Positions 15,987-25,700 of a stretch of DNA of 64,000 nt are shown here, piece by piece. Made by a program: the position numbers and the translations under genes. Position 1 is the first letter of the stretch; each line of letters begins with the position of its first letter. The notes beneath the pieces are model-generated. The model saw nothing but the letters and a program-made list of their open reading frames with translations, searched no databases and was not told the origin of the DNA. The stretch is from positions 248,001 through 312,000 of the forward strand of contig NZ_JAKOIW010000003.1 of the NCBI RefSeq assembly GCF_022206305.1. Direction: 5' to 3'. The stretch comes from Gordonia sp. 'Campus'. GTDB taxonomy: Bacteria; Actinomycetota; Actinomycetes; Mycobacteriales; Mycobacteriaceae.

Positions 15987-17996
15987 TCAGGACTCCGATC
16001 CGGCGGAGGACGAACCCGCGGCGAACGAATCCGTGAGCCGCCCCGCCAGGATCTTCGCGAACTCCGCTGGGTCGTCGAGTTCGCCGCCTTCGGCGATCAC
16101 CGCCATCCCGTAGATCAACTTGGCCGTCGGCACCAGCTGCTCATGATCGCCCGCTGCGTACGCCGTGTTCAACGCCCCGACCAGCGGGTGATCCGGGTTG
16201 AGCTCCAGGGCACGCTTGGTCTTGGGGAACTCCTGCCCGGACGCGCGGTACAGCTTCTCCAGCTGCGGCGACATCGAGAACGTGTCACCCACCAGACACG
16301 CGGGCGACTCGGTGAGGCGCGATGAGAGCCGGGTCTCGCTGACGTCGTCGGACAGCGTGGTCGTCAGCCAGGCCAGCAGGTCGGCGTAGGTCTTGTTCTG
16401 CTCGTCCTTCGACGAATCGTCGGCGTCCTCGTCATCGGCGTCGAGGTCGACCGCCCCCTTGGCGATGGACTGAAAGGTCTTGCCGTCGAACTCCGCACCC
16501 GCCGATACCCACATCTCGTCGACCGGATCGGACAGGACGAGCACCTCGATGCCCTTGGCGCGGAACGCCTCCATGTGGGGCGAATTGACGATCTGCTGCC
16601 GGGACTCGCCGGTCATGTAGTAGATCGTGTCCTGCCCGCTCTTCATCCGGCCGATGTAGTCGGCCAGCGTGGTCAGCTCGTCCTCGGAGTGGGTGGTGGC
16701 AAACGACGAGGCCTTGAGCAGCGCGTCGCGGTTGTCCGGGTCGTTGACCAGACCTTCCTTGAACACACGGCCGAAGCCGTCCCAGAACGTGCGGTAGTCG
16801 TCCGGGCGGCTGTCGCGCATCTCGGTCACCGTGGAGATGACCTTCTTGGTGAGGCGGCGCCGGATCGCACGGATCTGCCGATCCTGCTGGAGAATCTCGC
16901 GGGACACGTTGAGCGACAGGTCGGCGGCGTCGACGACACCCTTCACGAAGCGCAGGTACTCGGGCATGAGCTCGGCGCAGTCGTCCATGATGAAGACGCG
17001 TTTGACGTACAGGTGGATGCCGACCTTGCTGTCACGCATGAACAGGTCGAACGGCGGCTGAGTCGGGATGAAGAGCAGCGCCTGGTATTCGAAGGTTCCC
17101 TCTGCCTGGAGCGTGATGGTCTCCAGCGGCGCGTCCCAGGCATGCGAGACGTGACGGTAGAACTCCTGGTACTCCTCCTCGCTGACCTCCGACCGCGACT
17201 TGGCCCACAGCGCCTTCATCGAGTTGATGGTCTCCGTCTCGACGACGGTCTTCGTCTCCGGGACCTTGGGTTCCTCACCCGACTCGTCATCGGAATCGGT
17301 GTCGGGGGTCTCCACCGGCACCGTCTTCTCGACGTCCATCCGGATCGGCCACGCGATGAAATCGGAGTACCGCTTGACCAGCTGGCGCAGCTTGCTCTGG
17401 TCGGCGTAGTCGTACAGATGGTCTTCGGTGTCAACGGGTTTGAGCGTCAGCATGACCGACGTGCCCTGGGGTGCGTCGGCGACATCGTCGATGGTGTAGG
17501 TGCCGTCGCCGGTCGATTCCCAGCGGGTACCCGTGGTCTCCCCCGCCTTACGGGTCACGAGGGCGACTTTGTCGGCGACCATGAAGGTCGAGTAGAAGCC
17601 GATGCCGAACTGTCCGATCAGCTCCTCGGCTGCGGCATCGGAAACACCGTTGGCACGTGCCTCGGCCAGCGAACGCCGCAGCTCCGCGGTACCGGAACGA
17701 GCCAGCGTGCCGATGAGGCCGACGACCTCGTCGCGCGTCATGCCGATCCCGTTGTCGGCGACCACGAGGGTGCGGGCCTGCGCATCCGGCGCCAAGGTGA
17801 TGTGGAGGTCGGAGGTGTCGACGTCGAGGTCCTTGTCGAGCAGCGACTCCAGTCGGAGCTTGTCGAGCGCATCGGATGCGTTCGAGATCAGCTCGCGCAG
17901 GAAGCTGTCCTTGTTGGAGTAGATCGAGTGGACCATGAGATCCAGCAGTTGCCGGGTCTCTGCCTGGAACTCGTGGACTTCGGGCTGAGCGCTCAT
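15987..17996 (-). CDS. htpG: Molecular chaperone HtpG (Hsp90)
   Basis: Bacterial Hsp90, 669 residues, slightly longer than the E. coli protein (624). The N-terminal GHKL ATPase domain shows ELISNASDALDKLR (binding Asn/Asp), DNGIGMT and GQFGIGFYS; the middle and C-terminal dimerisation domains follow. An acidic stretch near residues 220-245 (DTDSDDESGEE) forms the charged linker region. It folds client proteins in the cytosol under stress. ATG 17996 is preceded by GGAGG (18002-18006, minus strand). No HspR or CIRCE element was noticed in the short divergent interval to the PIG-L gene. Confidence 0.97.
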   Translation of the reverse strand: MSAQPEVHEFQAETRQLLDLMVHSIYSNKDSFLRELISNASDALDKLRLESLLDKDLDVDTSDLHITLAPDAQARTLVVADNGIGMTRDEVVGLIGTLARSGTAELRRSLAEARANGVSDAAAEELIGQFGIGFYSTFMVADKVALVTRKAGETTGTRWESTGDGTYTIDDVADAPQGTSVMLTLKPVDTEDHLYDYADQSKLRQLVKRYSDFIAWPIRMDVEKTVPVETPDTDSDDESGEEPKVPETKTVVETETINSMKALWAKSRSEVSEEEYQEFYRHVSHAWDAPLETITLQAEGTFEYQALLFIPTQPPFDLFMRDSKVGIHLYVKRVFIMDDCAELMPEYLRFVKGVVDAADLSLNVSREILQQDRQIRAIRRRLTKKVISTVTEMRDSRPDDYRTFWDGFGRVFKEGLVNDPDNRDALLKASSFATTHSEDELTTLADYIGRMKSGQDTIYYMTGESRQQIVNSPHMEAFRAKGIEVLVLSDPVDEMWVSAGAEFDGKTFQSIAKGAVDLDADDEDADDSSKDEQNKTYADLLAWLTTTLSDDVSETRLSSRLTESPACLVGDTFSMSPQLEKLYRASGQEFPKTKRALELNPDHPLVGALNTAYAAGDHEQLVPTAKLIYGMAVIAEGGELDDPAEFAKILAGRLTDSFAAGSSSAGSES

Positions 17997-18169
17997 CGCA
18001 GACCTCCATGTTCTGTTCTCATGCACCGGCGGCGGGCGATCGGGTGCCGGTGCGACGCGTCGGGGACGGACACCGACTTTACCGATCGGCGGTGTGGCTA
18101 CCCTGGGTCGGGGACCGACTACCCCCGACGAGACCCCGGTCCGTCGGGGACGATCAGGAAGCCAGGTGG

Positions 18170-18925
18170 ATGGGCACACCGCGACTGCTGTTGGTGCACG
18201 CGCACCCCGACGACGAATCTCTGTGGACCGGCGGACTCATGGCACGTCATGCCGATGCCGGCGGTGAGGTCGACCTCGTCATGTGCACGTGGGCCGACGG
18301 CACCGTCCGGCACCGGGAACTGACCGAAGCCGTGGGCATCCTGGGTATGCCACGACCTCCCATCATGCTCGGGTACGCCGACGACCGGCGCCCGGAATCG
18401 GCCCCCGACGCGCCTCGACTCTGCGCGGCCTCGTTCGACGACCAGGTGCGCGCTCTGACCCACCACATCCGCGCTCTGCAGCCCGACATCGTCGTCACCT
18501 ACGACCCGCTGGGCATCTACGGGCACCCCGATCATGTGCACGCCCACCGGCTGGCGTGCGCCGCTGCCGACGCCGCCGCGTCGACGAAGCTCTACCACCG
18601 CGCCGGACCCGCGTGGCGTGTCCGGTCGCTGTACTTCGCCACCATCCCCGAGTGGATGATGGACGAGCTCGGCGAGAGCCTGTTCGCCGACATCCCCCGT
18701 GAACAGCTGCCGGGGACCCCGGAATCCGAGATCGACTTGGTAGTGGACGTGTCCGGGCTGGCGGCGCGCAAAGAGGCGGCCGTCCGCGCGCACCGGTCGG
18801 AGATCCACCGCAGCCGCGCGATCTCCGGCTTCATGGCACTGCCTGACGATGTGCAGAGGAAGCTCCTCGGCGTCGAGTGCTATCAGCGTCGCGACCTCGT
18901 GCCCGGTGGCTGCGACCTGGTCTAG
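18170..18925 (+). CDS. PIG-L-family zinc deacetylase, MshB-like
   Basis: A 251-residue zinc-dependent N-deacetylase. The zinc site is visible as HAHPDDE (residues 10-16; ligands expected at His12 and Asp15) and GHPDH (118-122; His122). The YDPLGIYGHPDHVHAH region is close to mycothiol-pathway MshB and Mca, which act on GlcNAc-Ins or mycothiol conjugates. The protein is about 40-50 residues shorter than those enzymes as I remember them, so it is more likely a paralogue with another amide substrate. ATG 18170 follows AGGTGG weakly. It is divergent from htpG. Confidence 0.8.
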   Translation: MGTPRLLLVHAHPDDESLWTGGLMARHADAGGEVDLVMCTWADGTVRHRELTEAVGILGMPRPPIMLGYADDRRPESAPDAPRLCAASFDDQVRALTHHIRALQPDIVVTYDPLGIYGHPDHVHAHRLACAAADAAASTKLYHRAGPAWRVRSLYFATIPEWMMDELGESLFADIPREQLPGTPESEIDLVVDVSGLAARKEAAVRAHRSEIHRSRAISGFMALPDDVQRKLLGVECYQRRDLVPGGCDLV

Positions 18926-18961
18926 GGGCGTCGGCGTGTCGATCCGATACCGGATGAGCGT

Positions 18962-19096
18962 TCAGCCGTCTCTGGGCGTCCGTCGGAACCGCTCGATCAG
19001 GCCGCAGGTCTGTGGGTGATACGGGCTGGAGTTGATGGTCCGGGTGGCCAGGGCACGCAGAGTGTTCGCCAGTGGTGTCTCAGCGCTGTCCCGGAT
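18962..19096 (-). pseudogene. Decayed transposase C-terminal fragment (IS3/IS481-type integrase core)
   Basis: Reading leftward, the frame ending at TGA 18962-18964 encodes TINSSPYHPQTCGLIERFRR followed by TPRDG. The core SSPYHPQTCG-xIERF is the hallmark of the end of the rve integrase domain in IS3- and IS481-family transposases, where the Glu of IERF is the last residue of the DDE triad. The usual Lys-Val or Lys-Ile before ERF is Leu-Ile here, and the expected C-terminal 60-100 residues are missing. Upstream text (IRDSAETPL) looks like a worn SDNGSxF motif. No start, no full element and no terminal inverted repeats were found, so this is a relic. Confidence 0.7.
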
Positions 19097-19439
19097 CAGA
19101 ACGGCAGTGTGCGACAGGATCTTATTGATCGCAGACGCCTTCTATTGTCGTGCAGTGCGTTCACTACCGGACCTCGCCGAGCCGCCGATCGGGACTCTTG
19201 GTGGCTCACGCCGCCGGCCGTGTGCCCCGGTGGCCTGCTCACGGACTGAGCCTTCTTGGTCAAGGCATGCCCCCACACCAAAGTCCGGCAACCCCGAACT
19301 GACACAACAAGGCCGCATTCTGGCGAATCCGATACGGGTGTGACGGGTGTTCACCACTGGTAGCGAATAACGCACAGTCAACGACATTCGTTGTGTATCT
19401 TGTATTTTCGCGATCAAGAGTTGGGGAAAACCCTGGCAT

Positions 19440-19455
19440 TCGAACACATGTTCCC
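19440..19455. promoter_or_regulatory. LexA/SOS box upstream of the HNH gene
   Basis: The sequence TCGAACACATGTTCCC is a near-perfect match to the mycobacterial SOS box TCGAAC-N4-GTTCGA, with only the last two bases off. It ends one base before a TACAGT -10 hexamer, so LexA binding would block the promoter. In M. tuberculosis several 13E12-family genes are known LexA targets, which fits. Confidence 0.75.
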
Positions 19456-19456
19456 G

Positions 19457-19462
19457 TACAGT
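19457..19462 (+). promoter_or_regulatory. Predicted leaderless -10 hexamer (TACAGT) for the HNH gene
   Basis: TACAGT is followed by 6 nt and ATG 19469, which places the transcription start on the A of the start codon. The GGAG at 19463-19466 is too close to the ATG to act as a ribosome site. Confidence 0.5.
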
Positions 19463-19468
19463 GGAGTC

Positions 19469-20710
19469 ATGCCCGAGCTCGCCACCTTCCTCGATCAGCG
19501 CATCGAAACCACCCCGCCCGCCGACGATCCCAGCGGTCGAACAACATTCGATGCGCTGAACACGCTGCGGTTGATTCGCAATGCCGTCGATCACCAGATC
19601 GCGCTGCACACAACGCAACTCGATGAACTGCGCGTCGCACAGATGGCGGGCAGCACCACCAAGAAACTGTTGATCGAGATGGGTTACGCGCCCGCTGCCG
19701 CCCACCGCATCATGCGCATCGTCGACGCCCTACCAGCGCTACCTACTCTCGCCCGCCACGCCGCCGACGGACGACTGTCCACCGAGATCGTCGACGCCAT
19801 CGTCCGCGGTATGCGCCACATCGAGACACGCTGTCCTGAAGAGCTTTCGGACAACGACAAGAGTTCACACGAGATCGAACTGCTCGGCCAAGCACTGTCA
19901 GGTGCGACGCCGGCGCAAGTAATCGAGCACGCCCGCACCATCGGCAACACCCTGGCCGACGCCACCGACACCAGTATTCCCGCCGCCGACGACGCTGGCT
20001 TGAACGCGGTCAACACCCACACCACCGACGACGGACGCGTCGACATCCGCGCCGACCTCACACAGACCATCGGCGAAAAGTTCCTCACCATGATCGACGA
20101 ACGGGCCTGCCCGCGACCCGAACCCGACGGTGCCGACGATCGCCGTACCGCTGAGCAACGTCGCGCTGATGCCCTCGAACTCATCCTCGACCAAGCAGCA
20201 CTCGGAGCGAGCATCGACAGCATCGGCAGTCCACGCACTCAGCTGCTGCTGACCCTTCCCGCGACGGGTTCCGATCCGGCCAGCCTGCCGTGGACGGGAT
20301 CCGTCACACAGGCTGCCGCCAAGGAGGTGTCCTGCGACGGCTCGCTCACCGAGATCATCCTCGACGGCGAAGGTGTACCGCTACAGATGGGACAGACCCG
20401 GCGCTTGTTCCCCGCCCACCTCCGTAAAGCCGTCATCATCCGCGACAGCTGCTGCATCAAATGCGGTGCAGCACCGTCACACACGCAGGTCCACCACATA
20501 TCCCATTGGGCCGACGGCGGTCCCACCGACCTCGACAACGGCTGCCTGCTCTGCCAACGCTGCCACACCCAGGTCCACCACCACGGCTGGGACATCGTGA
20601 TGGGTTTCGACCGGCATCCCTGGCTCGTCCCACCCGCCACCATCGACCCGCGCCGACGACCACTACCCGCTTACAACCGCCGCACGATGCGACTCGACGA
20701 CGCCGCCTGA
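19469..20710 (+). CDS. DUF222 / 13E12-family HNH endonuclease
   Basis: A 413-residue protein with an N-terminal helical DUF222 domain (about 1-300) and a C-terminal HNH nuclease. The nuclease shows CIKCG, HTQVHHISHWADGGPTDLDN and CQRCHTQVHHHGW near residues 330-375: two CxxC zinc pairs and the catalytic His-His and Asn. The family is multicopy and mobile in mycobacteria and Gordonia (the 13E12 repeat of M. tuberculosis); its function is unresolved. It has a LexA-type box and a leaderless-type promoter, lies next to a transposase relic, and uses visibly less GC-rich codons than its neighbours. These are signs of transfer and DNA-damage control. Confidence 0.9.
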   Translation: MPELATFLDQRIETTPPADDPSGRTTFDALNTLRLIRNAVDHQIALHTTQLDELRVAQMAGSTTKKLLIEMGYAPAAAHRIMRIVDALPALPTLARHAADGRLSTEIVDAIVRGMRHIETRCPEELSDNDKSSHEIELLGQALSGATPAQVIEHARTIGNTLADATDTSIPAADDAGLNAVNTHTTDDGRVDIRADLTQTIGEKFLTMIDERACPRPEPDGADDRRTAEQRRADALELILDQAALGASIDSIGSPRTQLLLTLPATGSDPASLPWTGSVTQAAAKEVSCDGSLTEIILDGEGVPLQMGQTRRLFPAHLRKAVIIRDSCCIKCGAAPSHTQVHHISHWADGGPTDLDNGCLLCQRCHTQVHHHGWDIVMGFDRHPWLVPPATIDPRRRPLPAYNRRTMRLDDAA

Positions 20711-20861
20711 CAATCAACCCCGCCTGAGGCCGACTTCGCGTAGCACCTCCCGCACCCGGCGCCCCGGGACCGCATCCGTACCTTGCCAACTCCATAGAGA
20801 AATCAGACGCAACTCTGTCCCGCGCGGTCGCATCGTGCGAGGACGGGGCCGCTCCTCCGCC

Positions 20862-22763
20862 TCAAGTCGCCGGAGTGCCCTGACCGCCGAAGGGCATCAC
20901 CGTCGATCGCAGACCGCTGGCCCGCTGCACGCGACGGTTGACCGCGGCAGCCAGCACCTCCGGCGTGCCGACGATCCGCACGTGCTCGCGGGCACGGGTG
21001 ATCGCGGTGTACAGCAACTCGCGTGTGAGCAGTTCCGATCCGGTGGGCGGCAGGACCACGGTCACCTGATCGAACTGGCTGCCCTGGCTGCGATGGATCG
21101 TCATCGCGTGGACCGACACGACGTCGGCGAGCTGGGTCGGATGCAGCAGGCGCACGGCTCCTCCACGCCGGAAAGCCACCCGCACGGCATCTCGACCGAC
21201 GCCCTGTCCGCGAGCGGACCGGCCCTCGGGGTCGGCGATCACGACCCCCGTGTCACCGTTGAACGTCGATGTCTGACGGTCATTGGCGGTCACCAGGATC
21301 GGTTGTCCCGCATACCATCCGGCGTGCTCGGCAGCCGTCGTGCCCAGCCAGTCGGTGATCCGTGCCGACCAGCCGCGCACACCCCACGTGCCCTCACGAT
21401 GCGCGCACAGCACCCGGTGAGCGTCGAGGGCGTCGAGGGCGGCTGACGCATCGCCACGGCGGGCCGCCGCGCGAAGCGTCCGACCCCACTCGACGAGGTC
21501 GGCGCGTATCTCGTCGAGGTCGTCGGGCGCCACGAGTTCGACGTTCGGAACGTCCTCTGCTGCGACGAGTCTCAGGACCTCGTCGGCATCGCCCGAGTTG
21601 ACCGCCGCGGCGACGCGCGAGATGCCGCCGCCGAATCGGAATTGCCTGCGCAGGGTGATGACGCCGTCGGCGAGCTGACCCGCCTCCTCCGGCCCCAGTT
21701 CGTGGTCGGGCGTACCCACCGCATCAAGAGCGGCCTTGGATACCGCCGGGGTTCCCGGATCCGCCTGAACCCCGGCGACATCCGTCCGTTCGACGAGGTC
21801 GGCGAGGACCGCACCCGCCTCCACCGACGCCAGCTGATGGGGGTCACCGACGAAGATGACGCGCGCATCGGGACGGACGGCGTCGAGCAGCCTGCTCATC
21901 GCTGTCATCGACAGCATCGATGTCTCGTCGACGACGATGACATCGTGAGGAAGCGTCCGACCCCGGCCGTACCGTGGATTGGCTCCCGGGCGCCAGCCGA
22001 GCAGCGAGTGCAGGGTGACCGCGTGCGCGGTGACCGGCAGGTCGGAACCCGACTGGGTCGACTCCGCCTCCACCGAGGCCTGCAACTGGGCCGCCGCTCG
22101 GCCCGTGGGCGCACACAACCCGATCCGGAGACCGGGACCCTGCAGTGCGTCGAGTACCGCGAGAATGCGTGCGACGGTGTAGGTCTTACCCGTACCGGGT
22201 CCGCCCGCGAGCACCGTGGTCCAGCGGGTCGCGGCGACCGCGGCGGCCAGCTTCTGCAGATGTCCGTCCTCGGGTGAGGTGTACACGGTGGCGATCGCGA
22301 TGCGCAGGGCATCGGGGTCGACCGTCGGCGCCGTCAGCGCGCGCCGGGCCAGGGTGTCCCGGATCATCTGCTCCTGCCGAAAGTACTTCTGCAGGTAGAC
22401 GAGTGGCCCGTCGACCGAATCGCGAACCACCAGCGGACGTAGCGGACCCGCATCGCTTCCGGCGACCAGCGGACTCTCGAGCAGTTCGCCGAGAAGGACG
22501 ACAGGGGCCGGGATCGTCAGATGCGCTGTGTCGTCGCCGGCGAGCTCGTCGAGTCGGTCCAGGGCGAGACAGGTGGAGCCGAGGCGGACGGCGCGGACCG
22601 CCAGGGCGGCGCCCAGACGCGCGGTGTCCGACACCGGTTCGGCGCACATACCCACGAGGCGTTCGGTGATGTGGACGTCGGCGGCAGCGAGCACGCCCGC
22701 CTCGTTCCAGTCCGCCAGGACGCCGCTCGCCCGTTGCACTCGTTGGTCGTCGGAAATGCTCAT
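20862..22763 (-). CDS. recD: Exodeoxyribonuclease V alpha chain (RecD helicase)
   Basis: The 5'-3' superfamily 1B helicase subunit of RecBCD, 633 residues, acting on double-strand DNA ends. Walker A is GGPGTGKT (187-194), Walker B reads VIVVDETSML, and GDPHQLASVEAGAVL gives motif III. The C-terminal UvrD-like end includes VSVHAMTIHRSQGSQFD and YTAITRAREHVRIVG. ATG 22763 overlaps the recB stop as ATGA. It is the last gene of a recC-recB-recD operon. Confidence 0.96.
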   Translation of the reverse strand: MSISDDQRVQRASGVLADWNEAGVLAAADVHITERLVGMCAEPVSDTARLGAALAVRAVRLGSTCLALDRLDELAGDDTAHLTIPAPVVLLGELLESPLVAGSDAGPLRPLVVRDSVDGPLVYLQKYFRQEQMIRDTLARRALTAPTVDPDALRIAIATVYTSPEDGHLQKLAAAVAATRWTTVLAGGPGTGKTYTVARILAVLDALQGPGLRIGLCAPTGRAAAQLQASVEAESTQSGSDLPVTAHAVTLHSLLGWRPGANPRYGRGRTLPHDVIVVDETSMLSMTAMSRLLDAVRPDARVIFVGDPHQLASVEAGAVLADLVERTDVAGVQADPGTPAVSKAALDAVGTPDHELGPEEAGQLADGVITLRRQFRFGGGISRVAAAVNSGDADEVLRLVAAEDVPNVELVAPDDLDEIRADLVEWGRTLRAAARRGDASAALDALDAHRVLCAHREGTWGVRGWSARITDWLGTTAAEHAGWYAGQPILVTANDRQTSTFNGDTGVVIADPEGRSARGQGVGRDAVRVAFRRGGAVRLLHPTQLADVVSVHAMTIHRSQGSQFDQVTVVLPPTGSELLTRELLYTAITRAREHVRIVGTPEVLAAAVNRRVQRASGLRSTVMPFGGQGTPAT

Positions 22764-25700
22764 CGGGCTCCTGTCGCCAGCGCGTCGGACAGCGCCGTCA
22801 CCAGTGACGCGGGCAATGCCCACTCGAACACGCCGCATCCAGCCGGCGTGTCCGGCCCGGCCATCCCGCGGACGAAGTGGTACTGGACCGGGCCGAGATG
22901 ACGAACCGGGTCGTAGTCTGGCACTCGCCACCGCAGATAACGATGCAGCGCAACCGAATACAGCATCGCCTGCAGCGGATAGTGGGCGGAGATCATCTCA
23001 CCCGCCATCGCAGCGGCGTCGAAGTCCTCGACGACCAGGTCGCCCGGCCGGATGCGGTTGGTCTTGTAGTCGACGATCACATAGCGACCCTCGGGTGTGC
23101 GCAACACCGAGTCGATGCTCCCGGTGAGAAACCCGCGCAACCGGCGGTCCGGAAGCTCCCGAAGGTGCCCGGAATACTCCCGCAACGAATCCTCGGGAGC
23201 CAGATGCTCGTCCATGAGGTCGGCGAGCAGGCCCGGTGTCGCACCGGCCGCCGGCTCCGTGTCGTGCGGCTCGGCCGGGCCGAGCGGCAGCTCGAAGTCG
23301 AGTTCGGCGAGCCGGTCACCCGGGTCGACGCCCCAGAGGTCGCCGAACCCCAGCGGGGTGGTGAGCACGCCGACGAGCGCGTTGACCAGGGTGCCGGGAT
23401 CGACGTCGGCCGCGAGTGAGCCGATCGCGTCCGAACACAGCTCGCGCACATGGACTTCGATGTCCGGGGCCGAGGTGTCGACGTATTCGAGGACCTCGTG
23501 GACGAGGGTGCCGAACGCGGCTCCGTAGGGAAGACCGTTCATGAGTGACGGTGTCCCCTCACGGACGCCGTCCTCTCCGGTCACGTCTCCGACCGCATCG
23601 GGGATCCCGGCCGGTTCGTCGGACAGGACGTCCTCGGCCGGCTCGCTCCCGGTGGTCACGACCGACTCGGCGGGCGTACCGGGCGCCCCGTGCGCCACGT
23701 CGGCGACGATCGCCGAATACGACGTGCGCCGCCACTCCTGATCGATATTGCGCCGGAAGTCGGCGACGCCCAGGGTCGCGGGATCCGGACCCGGGTCGGG
23801 GCGCGGCACCGGCCCGGCGGACTCGATGCGGCCGGCAGGCTCGACCGAGATGAGTGAATCGCGATCGGTCAGCGTGCGCAGGACGGTCACACAGGCGGAG
23901 TCGTCTTCGGGAATCGGCACATCCGACCCGACCGACCACACGACTTCGCCGTCCGCGCGCGGTGTCTCGACGGCGTTGTCCCGACCGAAGATCAAGCGGT
24001 GCACGGGTCCGCTGGCGGTGTTCATCGACGGCGCCCACCATGCGACCACCTGCGATCGTGCTCGGGTGAGAGCGACGTAGAGCAGGCGCAGGTCCTCCCC
24101 GGCGGTCTCTTCGGCGTAGCGCCTGCGACGGGCTGCGCGCCCGGGTGCCTGTCCCCCGCCCACATCGAGCCGACGCTTTCCCGACTCGTCGTGGTAGGTG
24201 ATGTTGCCGCGGTCGCCGATCCACGTGCCGTCCCAGCCGTAGGGCACGTACACGATCGGGAACTGCAGGCCTTTGCTCGCGTGGACGGTCATGATCTGCA
24301 CGGCCTGGGTGTCGCGATCGAGCCGGCGGCTCTGGTCCACGTAGCGCTGCCGGGCCGAGGTGTCGGCGATCCGCTCGCTCAGCCACTCGACCAACGCACC
24401 GAGTCCGTCGGAGCTCTCCACGACGTGCTTGTTGCACAGCGCAGAGACCTGCAACAGGTCAGTGAGGACGCGTTCGCCGTTCTCGGTCGCCAGCACCCGG
24501 GCCGCGACGTCGTGGGTGTCGAGGAGCCGTTGCGCCATTGCCGCGAACCCGCCCTGCACGAAAACCCGGCCCAGCGCGGACAGTTCGGCGCCGAGACCGG
24601 CGACGTCGGGTTCGGTCGCGGTCGCCACCCGCTCCGTCGACCACCCGAGCAACGTCGTGAGTGCGGCGAGACGAACGCGGTCGGAGCGCGAGGGCTGCTC
24701 GACGGCCCGCAACACCCACAGCCAGTGATGGGCGGCCGTGGTGGAGAACACGTTGACCCCGGACCCGATCACCGAGTTGACGCCACGCTCGGCGAGCTCC
24801 CGCTGCAGGGGCTCGATCGTGCTGTTGAGCCGCACCAGGATCGCGATGTCACCGGGATCCACCGGGCGCGCCACCCCGTCCACCTCGATGCGCGCGCCCT
24901 GCGCGAGGGTGTGGGCGATGTCGTCGGCGACGTCGGTCGCGATCCGTGCCCGGACCTCCTTCACCGACGGCAGATTGTAGGAGTTCAGAGACGCGAAGTC
25001 GCCGCGCAGGAATGCCCGGATGCGCAGTGGGGACCCGTTCTCGAGCCTGCTCCCGGCGGCGGACGCGGTCACCGGGTGCACCACGATGTCCGGATGGCCC
25101 AGTGCCGCATGGCCGTACAGGTGCCCCAGAGCGTCGACGAGGGCACCGTCGGATCGTCGGTTGACGTCGAGCGCCTGCAGGGTGTCCGCGGAGGACACAG
25201 CGGCGAGGTAGCTGAGTACCTCCGCGCCTCGGAAGCCGTAGATCGACTGCTTCGGGTCGCCGACGAGGATCAGCCGGCGATGACCGTGGAAGCACCGACG
25301 GAGAATCTCCCACTGCAAGGGATCGGTGTCCTGGAACTCGTCGACCAGCACCACCGAGAACGTGCTGCGGATGCGGGCGCAGGCCCGCTCGCCCACCACC
25401 GGGTCCGTCACGATCCGGTGCAGGATCGCCTGCAGGTCGTCGTAGGTGCGCACGCGCGCATCACGTTTCCGCGTCTCGACGATCCGTCGCACGGCGGTGG
25501 CGAAACTGACCCGGCGGGCGGCCACGGCGTCTGGGTTCGCACCGTCCGCGAGGTCGTTCTCGTCGGGTGCGAGGTCCACCGATGCCTGCCGCACGGCATC
25601 GCGGGCGATCTCCCGCGCCTCGGCGAAGCCGAAATCGGGTGTGTCGGTGGACCAGAAGCCCCGAAGGTAGAGGTCGAGTGCCACCTCTTCGGTGAGATCG

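Larger units (their letters stand above)
18926..19468. other. 543-bp interval: transposase relic, then promoter region of the HNH gene
   Basis: The left part holds a decayed transposase C-terminus on the minus strand (separate entry). From about 19100 to 19430 I see no credible gene; the sequence is visibly more AT-rich than its surroundings. The right end carries a LexA-type palindrome and a -10 hexamer for the HNH gene. The interval looks like an insertion scar. Confidence 0.6.

Noticed and set aside
19016..19343. Small plus-strand frames in the htpG/PIG-L to HNH interval
   Set aside because: Low-complexity, no ribosome site and no family; they lie over the transposase relic and promoter region.
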